NCBI GenBank assembly: GCA_964230215.1
Contig: CAXRGQ010000006.1
Location: 434,001 to 498,000, forward strand
From: JAUILH01 sp964230215
GTDB lineage: Bacteria; Bacteroidota; Bacteroidia; Flavobacteriales_D; JAUILH01
Length of the DNA: 64,000 nt
Direction: 5' to 3'
How positions within the stretch are numbered: the first letter of the stretch is position 1; the number at the start of each line of letters is the position of its first letter. This document shows positions 49,593 to 57,383 of this stretch, in pieces. Made by a program: the position numbers and the translations under genes. The notes below the pieces were generated by a model that was given only the letters and a program-made list of their open reading frames with translations, was not told the origin of the DNA and made no database searches.

Positions 49593-50542
49593 TTTTTGAA
49601 AAGAGAATCTACAAATTCACGTTTATTAAAGACTTGTAAGTCTTCCATGCCTTCACCTATTCCAATATATTTTACAGGTACTTTTAATTGATCTGAAATT
49701 CCAATTACAACGCCACCCTTTGCTGTTCCATCAAGCTTAGTAATAGCTAAGGCATTGATTTCAGTAGCCAGAGAGAACTGCTTAGCCTGCTCATAGGCAT
49801 TCTGCCCGGTTGAGCCATCTAAAACTAAAAGAATTTCGTGTGGAGCTTCAGGTACAACTTTCTGCATTACGCGCTTAATCTTGGTAAGCTCATTCATTAA
49901 ATTGACCTTATTGTGCAAACGACCCGCCGTATCAACAATCACAACATCTGCATTCTTTGCCACAGCAGATTGTAATGTATCGAAAGCTACAGACGCTGGA
50001 TCAGCGTTCATTCCTTGCTCAATTATAGGAACATCCACTCGCTCACTCCATATTTTCAATTGATCCACAGCAGCTGCTCTAAATGTATCAGAGGCGCCTA
50101 AAATCACCGATTTACCTTGTTTTTTGAATTGATAGGCCAGTTTTCCAATAGTGGTTGTCTTTCCAACACCATTTACCCCCACTACCATAATAACATAAGG
50201 ACCATTTACTTTTGGCACACTTACTTCAGATAAATCTTCAGTATTATTTTCCTCTAGTAGAGAAGCTATTTCTTCGCGTAAAATGGAGTCAAGTTCAGAA
50301 GTGCCCACATATTTATCGCGAGCAACGCGCTCTTCGATACGTTCAATTATTTTCAATGTTGTGCTAACACCAACATCTGATGTAACTAGAATTTCTTCAA
50401 GATCATCAAGAACTTCATCATCAACCTTTGACTTACCCGCTATCGTACGACTAAGTTTTGAGAAGAAACTAGACTTGGTTTTCTCAAGACCTTTATCTAA
50501 GTTTTCCTTTTTCTCTTTGTTGAAGAAGCCAAATAATCCCAT
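49589..50542 (-). CDS. ftsY: Signal recognition particle receptor FtsY
   Basis: FtsY docks SRP-ribosome complexes at the membrane. The protein has 317 residues, with a short basic N-terminus (GLFGFFNKEKKENLDKGLEKTK) in place of the long acidic A-domain of E. coli. The N-domain four-helix bundle is followed by the G-domain with GVNGVGKTTTIGKLA, DTFRAAAVDQL, VDTAGRLHN, TKLDGTAKGG and the C-terminal GEGMEDLQVFNKREF. It is separated from DUF4295/rpmG by a strong terminator, so a promoter after that terminator or readthrough is needed. Confidence 0.97.
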   Translation of the reverse strand: MGLFGFFNKEKKENLDKGLEKTKSSFFSKLSRTIAGKSKVDDEVLDDLEEILVTSDVGVSTTLKIIERIEERVARDKYVGTSELDSILREEIASLLEENNTEDLSEVSVPKVNGPYVIMVVGVNGVGKTTTIGKLAYQFKKQGKSVILGASDTFRAAAVDQLKIWSERVDVPIIEQGMNADPASVAFDTLQSAVAKNADVVIVDTAGRLHNKVNLMNELTKIKRVMQKVVPEAPHEILLVLDGSTGQNAYEQAKQFSLATEINALAITKLDGTAKGGVVIGISDQLKVPVKYIGIGEGMEDLQVFNKREFVDSLFKK

Positions 50543-50562
50543 TTTCCCTGTTTATAAATGCT

Positions 50563-50604
50563 AAAAAACCCTGACATTATGCTCTCTCTGCATAATCGTC
50601 AGGG
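50563..50604 (-). terminator. Strong terminator after rpmG-DUF4295
   Basis: On the minus strand GTCAGGG's complement CCCTGAC, one unpaired base and ATTATGC pair with GCATAAT and GTCAGGG around a 7-base loop (14 base pairs between 50604 and 50569). Six T follow (50568-50563). The outer stem is the same CCCTGAC/GTCAGGG as in the rplS terminator. Confidence 0.88.
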
Positions 50605-50626
50605 TCAAATATACTTTAAAGAAGTC

Positions 50627-50782
50627 TTATTTCTTCTCGAAAAACTCTTTTACTTTATCATTGTGCACCATTTCTTCTTTGAATGTGTATGCACCTGATT
50701 TTGGTGATTTAACCATTTTAATACACTTTGTGTACTGCTTACCACCACCTGTCTGTAAAGTTGCTACCGTCTTCTTAGCCAT
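50627..50782 (-). CDS. DUF4295 small basic protein, probable ribosome-associated protein
   Basis: A 51-residue basic protein found by reading the gap between ftsY and rpmG: it begins MAKKTVATLQTGGGKQYTK and ends VHNDKVKEFFEKK. This matches DUF4295, which in Bacteroidota sits next to rpmG. Recent ribosome structures in this phylum report an additional large-subunit protein, and this family is a candidate for it; I am not certain of that identity. It starts 6 bases after the rpmG stop and ends at a strong terminator, consistent with a ribosomal-protein operon. Confidence 0.85.
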   Translation of the reverse strand: MAKKTVATLQTGGGKQYTKCIKMVKSPKSGAYTFKEEMVHNDKVKEFFEKK

Positions 50783-50788
50783 AACTTA

Positions 50789-50971
50789 TTATTTTATCTC
50801 ACGATGAATCGTGTACCTTCTTAGAATTGGGTTGTACTTTCTCAACTCCATTCTATCTGGTGTGTTCTTTCTATTCTTTGTTGTAATGTATCTTGAAGTA
50901 CCTGGTTGACCAGACTCTTTGTGCTCTGTGCACTCCAAAATAACCTGTACTCTATTTCCTTTCTTTGCCAT
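50789..50971 (-). CDS. rpmG: 50S ribosomal protein L33 (bL33)
   Basis: A 60-residue ribosomal protein: MAKKGNRVQVILECTEHK, then TTKNRKNTPDRMELRKYNP and LRRYTIHREIK, all typical of bL33. Only one cysteine is present, so this is the zinc-free (C-minus) form. rpmB, often the neighbour in this phylum, is not here. A good promoter precedes it. Confidence 0.97.
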   Translation of the reverse strand: MAKKGNRVQVILECTEHKESGQPGTSRYITTKNRKNTPDRMELRKYNPILRRYTIHREIK

Positions 50972-50993
50972 TGTCTTTTATCTAAACGGAGCG

Positions 50994-51022
50994 CAAAGAT
51001 AATAATTTGCTTTTAATACAAA
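50994..51022 (-). promoter_or_regulatory. Predicted promoter of rpmG-DUF4295
   Basis: Minus strand: TTTG (51022-51019), a 17-base spacer and TATCTTTG followed by C (51001-50994), an excellent match to the Bacteroidota consensus. The rpmG ATG lies 22 bases downstream. Confidence 0.75.
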
Positions 51023-51078
51023 CAATTTTGCGCACTTTTTTCTCTGCAAATCTACAAGTTCCGTTTGAATCATTCAAG

Positions 51079-51086
51079 TATCTTTG
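51079..51086 (+). promoter_or_regulatory. -7 element of nth, near-leaderless
   Basis: TATCTTTG ends 4 bases before the nth ATG, the same spacing as at trmD. No clear TTG lies at the ideal upstream distance. Confidence 0.5.
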
Positions 51087-51090
51087 TTTT

Positions 51091-51735
51091 ATGACCAAGC
51101 AAGAGAAAGTTGAATATGTTATTAATGAGTTAGAACGACTTTATCCAGAGACGCCTGTCCCTCTAGATCATAAGGACCCGTACACTTTGTTAATAGCGGT
51201 ATTGCTATCGGCACAATGTACAGATGCGAGGGTTAATCAGATTACCCCAATTCTATTTAAACGCGCCGACAATCCCTACGATATGATTAAGCTTGAGGTA
51301 GAAGATATACGCGAGATTATTAAACCTTGTGGACTTTCACCGAGAAAATCTAAAGCAATATATGAACTATCTCACATGATTATCGATAAGCATAATGGCG
51401 TTGTGCCAGATAATTTTGAAGATCTTGAAGCCATGCCTGGAGTTGGTCATAAAACAGCTTCTGTAGTGATGGCACAAGCCTTTAATGTACCAGCATTTCC
51501 AGTCGATACACATATTCATCGATTACTATACAAATGGGGATTCACGAACGGAAAAAATGTGGAGCAAACGGAAAAAGATGCAAAACGGCTCTTTCCGAAA
51601 GAAATATGGAATAAGCTTCATCTTCAAATTATCTTTTACGGGCGCGAATATTCTCCTGCTCGCAGTCCAAAATATGATGTGGACTTTATAACACGGACTA
51701 TTGGAAGAAAATCTGAGATTGAGAAATTGAAATGA
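51091..51735 (+). CDS. nth: Endonuclease III lacking the Fe-S cluster
   Basis: A 214-residue DNA glycosylase/AP lyase for oxidised pyrimidines. The helix-hairpin-helix is MPGVGHKTASVV with the catalytic lysine K121, and the catalytic aspartate D139 lies in FPVDTHIHRLL. E. coli Nth has four C-terminal cysteines for a 4Fe-4S cluster; here the C-terminus (FYGREYSPARSPKYDV and beyond) has none, and only C43 and C80 exist. As I recall this is the normal state in Flavobacteria. The ATG at 51091 is chosen because TATCTTTG ends 4 bases before it; the longer frame to 51007 reads through the promoter. Confidence 0.93.
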   Translation: MTKQEKVEYVINELERLYPETPVPLDHKDPYTLLIAVLLSAQCTDARVNQITPILFKRADNPYDMIKLEVEDIREIIKPCGLSPRKSKAIYELSHMIIDKHNGVVPDNFEDLEAMPGVGHKTASVVMAQAFNVPAFPVDTHIHRLLYKWGFTNGKNVEQTEKDAKRLFPKEIWNKLHLQIIFYGREYSPARSPKYDVDFITRTIGRKSEIEKLK

Positions 51736-51773
51736 TTACACTTATTTGATACATTTACGCTCCCAAAAGTTAA

Positions 51774-52634
51774 ATGAGCAGCCTAGTTTTAAATATCGGT
51801 GGAGTTCCAGAACACTTTAATCTACCATGGCATTTATGCATGGAAGAAGGAAGATTTGATTCGATTGGAGTTAAAGTGAATTGGACAGACTTTCCTGGCG
51901 GAACGGGAGCAATGACGCGTGAACTTAGACATGGATCCTTAGATGTGGCACTTGTTCTCACTGAGGGTATGATCGCCGATATCTGCCTTGGCAATAAATC
52001 AAAAATTGTTTGCTTTTATACGGATTCGCCCTTAATATGGGGTGTTCACACAACGGCATACAATAAGTTTGAAGTTGTAAAAGATGTAATTCCTCCCATT
52101 TTCGCCATTAGTAGATGGGGCTCTGGCTCTCATTTAATGGCCTATGTCTTTGCGAAAAATCAAGGCTGGAATCCAAAAACAGCTATTAGCTTTAAAGTGG
52201 TGAGTAATTTAGATGGCGCCCGTGAATCTTTGGGGAACAAGACGTCTAATTTATTTATGTGGGAACGTTTTACCACGAAACCATTCGTTGATTCGGGCGA
52301 ACTAAAACACCTTACAAACCAAGCAACTCCATGGCCTTGTTTTGTTGTGGCTGCTAGAAATAAGGTCTTGAGAGATCATCAAGACAAGTTGAATGAAGTA
52401 ATTCAGATTGTGTTGGATAGGGCTCAAGCTTTAAAACAAGACCCACAAGCTACTCAGATAATAGCGGAAAGATATAAACTGAAGCAGGAAGATGTTGCTA
52501 TTTGGCTAAACAGCACCGAATGGGCAAAATCAATGGACACAAAAAACGACATAGTTGAGGAATGCCTAAACACGCTTGAAGAGCTTGAAATCGTAAAGAA
52601 TCCCTTACCATTAGACAAAATTATAGCCTACTAA
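51774..52634 (+). CDS. Orphan periplasmic-binding-like protein without signal peptide
   Basis: A 286-residue protein with the fold pattern of NitT/TauT/Thi5-type substrate-binding proteins: a first strand LVLNIGGVPEHFNLPWHLCMEEGRF, then FPGGTGAMTRELRHGSLDVALVLTEGM, ISRWGSGSHLMAYVFAKNQGW and a C-terminal helical part. There is no signal peptide or lipobox, and no ABC permease or ATPase gene nearby, so it is probably cytoplasmic. Stand-alone relatives include enzymes such as MqnA/MqnD and Thi5 as well as ligand sensors; which applies is unknown. It ends at a bidirectional terminator. Confidence 0.75.
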   Translation: MSSLVLNIGGVPEHFNLPWHLCMEEGRFDSIGVKVNWTDFPGGTGAMTRELRHGSLDVALVLTEGMIADICLGNKSKIVCFYTDSPLIWGVHTTAYNKFEVVKDVIPPIFAISRWGSGSHLMAYVFAKNQGWNPKTAISFKVVSNLDGARESLGNKTSNLFMWERFTTKPFVDSGELKHLTNQATPWPCFVVAARNKVLRDHQDKLNEVIQIVLDRAQALKQDPQATQIIAERYKLKQEDVAIWLNSTEWAKSMDTKNDIVEECLNTLEELEIVKNPLPLDKIIAY

Positions 52635-52664
52635 AAAAGCGCCAGACTTAGTCTGGCGCTTTTA
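52633..52664. terminator. Bidirectional terminator
   Basis: GCGCCAGAC (52639-52647) and GTCTGGCGC (52651-52659) form a 9-bp stem with a 3-base loop, flanked by six A on the left and TTTTATTTT on the right. It ends the binding-protein gene on the plus strand and the small sigma-partner gene on the minus strand. Confidence 0.88.
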
Positions 52665-52666
52665 TT

Positions 52667-52861
52667 TTAATTTAAGGTCATTAATTGTTTTCCGATTGTC
52701 TTAGTTTCTCTGACCGAAAGTGATTTCGAGTAATTTAAAATGTTTTGCACAACACTCGCTTTTGGCGATTTATCATCTGCCTTTGGAAATACCTGGCTTC
52801 TGATGTCAGCTTCATTTTGAGAAAATTCGGAAAGTTGTTTTAGAGTAGATGTTTTAATCAT
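52667..52861 (-). CDS. Small protein encoded after an ECF sigma factor, function unknown
   Basis: From the ATG at 52861 this is 64 residues. The C-terminal 25 residues, VVQNILNYSKSLSVRETKTIGKQLMTLN, contain a pattern (ILNYSKSL-V-x-TK-IG----LN) that I remember from many small Bacteroidota proteins encoded just after ECF sigma factor genes. There is no membrane segment, so it is not a typical anti-sigma factor. A cytoplasmic modulator of the sigma factor is possible (inference). A GTG at 52867 is an alternative start. Confidence 0.6.
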   Translation of the reverse strand: MIKTSTLKQLSEFSQNEADIRSQVFPKADDKSPKASVVQNILNYSKSLSVRETKTIGKQLMTLN

Positions 52862-52914
52862 AGGCACGTTTAAGATTTATACTGCCTAACGCTAATTCAT
52901 CTTCTCATATTGTT

Positions 52915-53514
52915 CTAATAGGTCATAATTTTTTGGTGATCTTCAATTAACTTCCTCAAATTGATAAGTGCATAACGCATCCTTCCTAGAGCTGTATTGA
53001 TACTCACGCCGGTTTTCTCACTTATTTCTTTAAAGCTTAAATCTTGATAATGACGCATCACAACCACTTCTTTTTGCTCTTCTGGAAGATATTCCACTAG
53101 CTTTTTTACATCATCATACACTTGCATCATCACCATTTCGTCCTCAACCGTCTGCTCGTTCATGTTGAGTACTGAGAAAATATCAAAATCTTCATCTTCT
53201 CCCCCAACATACATACCCACTTTAGGCATTTTCTTCTCTTTTCTGAAATGGTCGATAATCAAGTTGTGAGCAATTCGCATAACCCAGGGAAGAAATTTAC
53301 CTTCCTCGTTATACTTGCCTTTCTTGAGCGTTTGAATAACTTTTATGAATGTATCCTGGAAAACGTCATTCGCAATATCAGCGTCACGCACCATCATGTA
53401 GATATAGTTATATACCTTATCCTGGTGTCTTCTCAATAAATATTCAAAGGATTGTTCGCTTCCTGCGATATATCGCCTAACCAGTTCTTTGTCTGTTAAC
53501 TGTTTTAAGTCCAT
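52915..53514 (-). CDS. ECF-type RNA polymerase sigma factor
   Basis: A 199-residue sigma-70 family member. Region 2 is SFEYLLRRHQDKVYNYIYMMVRDADIANDVFQDTFIKVIQTL with FLPWVMRIAHNLIIDHFRKEKK. Region 4 is LPEEQKEVVVMRHYQDLSFKEISEKTGVSINTALGRMRYALINLRK. The acidic linker GGEDEDFDIF and extra residues between the two domains are typical of the Bacteroidota SigW/SigE-like group. It is followed on the same strand by the 64-residue gene. No transmembrane anti-sigma gene is next to it. Confidence 0.93.
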   Translation of the reverse strand: MDLKQLTDKELVRRYIAGSEQSFEYLLRRHQDKVYNYIYMMVRDADIANDVFQDTFIKVIQTLKKGKYNEEGKFLPWVMRIAHNLIIDHFRKEKKMPKVGMYVGGEDEDFDIFSVLNMNEQTVEDEMVMMQVYDDVKKLVEYLPEEQKEVVVMRHYQDLSFKEISEKTGVSINTALGRMRYALINLRKLIEDHQKIMTY

Positions 53515-53615
53515 AGCACTTTACCTTAAATTAAAAATTCAATAATCTATTAGTGTAAAGTGGTATCTATAGGCAATAAGTTTTTTGTTTCTATTAGTAG
53601 AACGCCTGAGCATAT

Positions 53616-53711
53616 TAAAATGTTACACCTCCATCGTTCTTATCCCAAATATAGGTAAATTCGCACGTACACAACAAAACTAAGGCAGTTTTAACAGTGT
53701 TTAACATTTTA
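53616..53711. repeat. Separated 11-bp inverted repeat between the sigma factor gene and uvrA
   Basis: TTAAAATGTTA (about 53615-53625) and TAACATTTTAA (53702-53712) are reverse complements about 76 bases apart, in the 214-base divergent region. They may be operator half-sites or coincidence in AT-rich DNA. No gene lies in this region. Confidence 0.35.
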
Positions 53712-53728
53712 ACGGTGGTTTTCATTGA

Positions 53729-56503
53729 GTGAACGGTAAGGATTACATAAGCATTAGAGGTGCAAGAATGCACAACTTAAAGAATATTGATGTTGATATT
53801 CCCAAAAACAAGCTAGTAGTGATAACTGGACTGAGCGGATCGGGTAAGTCATCATTAGCCTTTGATACACTTTTTGCTGAGGGACAAAGACGGTATGTTG
53901 AGAGCTTATCCTCATACGCGAGACAATTCCTTGGTCGTTTGGACAAGCCAGACGTAGACATGATCAAAGGCATTTCGCCTGCTATTGCAATTGAGCAGAA
54001 GGTGAGTTCAAGCAATCCAAGGTCAACTGTTGGCACAAGTACTGAAATTTACGATTACATGCGTTTATTGTATGCTCGTATTGGTGTGACTTATTCTCCT
54101 ATAAGCGGAAATGAGGTTAAACGTCATACGAGTACAGATATCCTTAACCATATTCACACAAAACAAGACGGCGAAAAACTCGTTTTACTAGCACCATTTA
54201 TTATCCCTAAAGGAAGAAGCTTTAAAAAGCAAGTCGAAATTCTTGGTCAACAAGGCTTCACTAGGTTCTGGCAAAATGGTGAGATGATTGACTTTGAGGA
54301 TGCAAAAGCCACAGAAAAAGATGCTTATGAATTGTTAATAGACAGAATCGTCGTAAAAAAAGACGATGAGGACAATGATTCCAGAATTCTAGACTCCATT
54401 CAGACAGCATTTTATGAAGGTCATGGCGAATGCATTGTTGAAGATTTAGAAGGCAATAAAACATCATTTAGCAACAAATATGAGCTCGATGGGATGTTAT
54501 TCGAAGAGCCAAGTGATAACTTCTTTAGTTTCAACAGCCCCATGGGTGCATGCCCAACTTGTGAAGGATTCGGTAGTGTAATTGGCATTGATCAGGATTT
54601 AGTGATACCCGATAAGTCCATTTCAATTTATGATGATGCTATTGTATGTTGGAAGGGAGAAAAGATGTCCAAATGGAAGCGCGAACTTATCTATGCTGCA
54701 GACGAATCTGGAATCCCCATTCACAAGCCCTATCACGAATTAACCGCCGAACAAAAAGAACTGGTATGGACAGGAAATAAGGACTTTAAAGGCTTAAATA
54801 AGTTCTTTAAATACCTTGAAAGCAAACTGTACAAGATACAGTATCGCGTGATGCTAAGCAGGTATCGTGGAAAGACAGCCTGTGAGGATTGTAAGGGAGC
54901 GCGGATTCGGAAAGATGCATCCTATGTTAAAATAGACGGAAAATCCATTCACGAATTACTAGTTATTCCAATTGATGAATGCGCACATTTTTTCAATCAT
55001 CTCAAACTCACCGATCAGCAAAATAAAATTGCAAAGAGGTTATTAGTTGAGATCAAATCCAGATTAGGATACCTAATGGATGTAGGCCTCCCCTATCTCA
55101 CCTTAAACCGACCATCATCAACCTTGTCTGGAGGTGAATCTCAGCGCATCAACCTAGCCACTTCACTTGGGAGCTCATTAATCGGATCTATGTATATATT
55201 GGATGAACCAAGTATAGGTTTACACCCAAAAGACGGTGCGCGTCTAATTAAGGTCTTGCGCAGTCTTCAAGATATCGGAAATACAGTAATAGTGGTTGAG
55301 CATGATGATCACATGATGAAAGCCTCAGATTACATCCTGGATATGGGCCCTATGGCAGGTAGACTTGGTGGAGAGTTAGTGTTTGCTGGTGACCACCAGG
55401 CCTTAAAAAAAGCCAAAAACAGTATTACCGCCGATTATTTGACGGGTAAAAAAGAAATAAGCATTCCTGAAACGCGCAGAAGCTCAAAATATGCGGTCGA
55501 GTTAAAAGGTGCACGTGAAAACAATCTGAAAAACGTAGATGTTAGCTTTCCATTAAACACCATTACTGCTGTAACGGGCGTGAGTGGTTCGGGCAAATCA
55601 ACCTTAGTTCGCAAAATACTCTATCCAGCACTTAAAAAGTACTTAAAAGAAAGTGCAGGAAGGGCAGGTGAACATACAGCCTTACTAGGCGATTTAAAGC
55701 ATATTGATGGCGTTGAAATGGTAGATCAGAACCCTATTGGTAAATCATCGCGTTCCAACCCAGCTACCTATGTTAAAGCCTACGACGATATTCGGTCTCT
55801 TTACACCCAGCAACAATTGTCAAAAATCAACGGATACAAACCATCTCACTTTTCCTTGAATGTTTCTGGCGGAAGATGTGATGCTTGTGAAGGACTTGGT
55901 CAAGTGGTGGTGTCCATGCAGTTTATGGCTGATGTATACCTAAAATGTGAGGCTTGCAACGGCATGCGTTTTAAGGAAGATATTTTGGAAGTGAAGTTTA
56001 AGGACAAGCATATCGTTGATATTCTTAATATGACTGTTGATGAGGCTGTTGAGTTTTTTGGAGCCGTTAACTCGCGCGCATGCCAGAAAATTGTTGAGAA
56101 AATTCAGTGCTTACAAGATGTTGGTCTAGGGTACATTCAATTAGGTCAATCCTCTAACACATTGAGTGGCGGAGAAGCACAGCGTGTAAAACTGGCTTCA
56201 TTCTTAAGCAAAGGAAACTCCTTGGGACGACAGTTATTTATATTTGACGAACCCACTACAGGCTTACACGTTCATGATATCAGACATCTTCTAGCAGCCT
56301 TTAATAGCCTTGTAGACAATGGACACACAGTAATTGTGATTGAACATCATGGAGATATAATTAAAAATGCAGATTGGGTAATCGATTTAGGTCCAGAAGG
56401 CGGTATTAATGGAGGTAATGTGATTTTTGAAGGTACCCCAGAAAAGCTGATTAAATGTAAAGAGTCTGCGACTGGTGAATTCCTTAAAGAAGATATGGCC
56501 TAA
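53729..56503 (+). CDS. uvrA: Excinuclease ABC subunit A
   Basis: UvrA is the damage-recognition ATPase of nucleotide excision repair. The 924-residue protein starts at GTG with MNGKDYISIRGARMHNLKNIDV. It has two ABC modules: Walker A GLSGSGKSS (residues 34-42) and GVSGSGKST, signatures LSGGESQRINLA and LSGGEAQRVKLA, Walker B YILDEPSIGLHP and FIFDEPTTGLHV. Zinc fingers appear as CPTCEGFG, CEDCKGAR, CDACEGLG and CEACNGMR. It is the form with WTGNKDFKGLNKFFKYLE in the first zinc module, common in Flavobacteria; additional UvrA paralogues may exist elsewhere. Confidence 0.96.
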   Translation: MNGKDYISIRGARMHNLKNIDVDIPKNKLVVITGLSGSGKSSLAFDTLFAEGQRRYVESLSSYARQFLGRLDKPDVDMIKGISPAIAIEQKVSSSNPRSTVGTSTEIYDYMRLLYARIGVTYSPISGNEVKRHTSTDILNHIHTKQDGEKLVLLAPFIIPKGRSFKKQVEILGQQGFTRFWQNGEMIDFEDAKATEKDAYELLIDRIVVKKDDEDNDSRILDSIQTAFYEGHGECIVEDLEGNKTSFSNKYELDGMLFEEPSDNFFSFNSPMGACPTCEGFGSVIGIDQDLVIPDKSISIYDDAIVCWKGEKMSKWKRELIYAADESGIPIHKPYHELTAEQKELVWTGNKDFKGLNKFFKYLESKLYKIQYRVMLSRYRGKTACEDCKGARIRKDASYVKIDGKSIHELLVIPIDECAHFFNHLKLTDQQNKIAKRLLVEIKSRLGYLMDVGLPYLTLNRPSSTLSGGESQRINLATSLGSSLIGSMYILDEPSIGLHPKDGARLIKVLRSLQDIGNTVIVVEHDDHMMKASDYILDMGPMAGRLGGELVFAGDHQALKKAKNSITADYLTGKKEISIPETRRSSKYAVELKGARENNLKNVDVSFPLNTITAVTGVSGSGKSTLVRKILYPALKKYLKESAGRAGEHTALLGDLKHIDGVEMVDQNPIGKSSRSNPATYVKAYDDIRSLYTQQQLSKINGYKPSHFSLNVSGGRCDACEGLGQVVVSMQFMADVYLKCEACNGMRFKEDILEVKFKDKHIVDILNMTVDEAVEFFGAVNSRACQKIVEKIQCLQDVGLGYIQLGQSSNTLSGGEAQRVKLASFLSKGNSLGRQLFIFDEPTTGLHVHDIRHLLAAFNSLVDNGHTVIVIEHHGDIIKNADWVIDLGPEGGINGGNVIFEGTPEKLIKCKESATGEFLKEDMA

Positions 56504-56523
56504 TATTGGTATATTTAGCTTTA

Positions 56524-57381
56524 ATGAGAGGAATCCTATCAATTTGTGTCGTTGTTCTCTGCTCAGTTTCGTATGCACAAGTCGAGCTGAAGCGAATTGG
56601 GTATTTAGATAAAAAACTGAACGAATCATCTGGTATTGTCTACGAGAACTCAAACAGCTTATGGACTATCAATGATGGCGGAAACTCTGCGACACTTTAT
56701 AACATAGATAGTACTGGGAAAATAATTCGCGAAATAGATATTCCTGATTCAAAAAACCGAGATTGGGAATCCATAACCCTAGGAAATAATGGTTATCTGT
56801 ATATCGGGGATTTTGGAAATAACAATAATTCTCGAGAAGACCTAGTAATCTATCGCATCAAGTTTTATGAGATTTTAGGTAACGATAAGTTAGATGTGGA
56901 CAAGATTGAATTCTCCTATGACGATCAAGATGACTTTCCACCCAAAGACAGTGAAATGAAGTTTGATTGTGAGGCAATGGTAGCCATGAATGACAGTATA
57001 TTTCTTATCACAAAAAACAGAAGTAAACCCTACGATGGCAAGGTGCATATCTATGGATTACGAGGAGATAAAGGGAAGCATAAAGCACGTAAGCTATCAA
57101 CATACGACACACACTCAAAGTCAATGTATTATTCGTGGATAACAGATGCTTGTTTTTATAATAATGACTTGCTTCTATTATCTCACAATAGGTTTTACCG
57201 CATTAAAAATTTTAAACTGGATCCTTACAATACACCAAAGCTAATTGAGTATAAATTGAATCATTTCAGCCAGAAAGAGGCCATCTGTGCTGGAGGAAAT
57301 GGCGAATTGTATGTTACGGATGAAAAAGTTGGGCCATTTGATGCGAAACTATACAGAATCAAGCTTACATTTGAGGAATAG
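56524..57381 (+). CDS. Secreted propeller-like protein, function unknown
   Basis: From the ATG at 56524 the protein has 285 residues; a TTG at 56506 would overlap nothing useful. The signal peptide ends near SVSYAQ. The body has ESSGIVYENSNSLWTINDGGNSATLYNIDSTGKIIREIDI, DWESITLGNNGYLYIGDFGNNNN and a FDCEAMVAMNDSIFLITKNR block, a pattern of phytase-like or esterase-like propellers. It is followed after 2 bases by the sensor-phosphatase gene, so they may be a ligand-sensing pair (inference). Confidence 0.75.
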   Translation: MRGILSICVVVLCSVSYAQVELKRIGYLDKKLNESSGIVYENSNSLWTINDGGNSATLYNIDSTGKIIREIDIPDSKNRDWESITLGNNGYLYIGDFGNNNNSREDLVIYRIKFYEILGNDKLDVDKIEFSYDDQDDFPPKDSEMKFDCEAMVAMNDSIFLITKNRSKPYDGKVHIYGLRGDKGKHKARKLSTYDTHSKSMYYSWITDACFYNNDLLLLSHNRFYRIKNFKLDPYNTPKLIEYKLNHFSQKEAICAGGNGELYVTDEKVGPFDAKLYRIKLTFEE

Positions 57382-57383
57382 AA

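Noticed and set aside
51007..51090. N-terminal extension of endonuclease III
   Set aside because: It reads through the TATCTTTG promoter element; the family start is the ATG at 51091.
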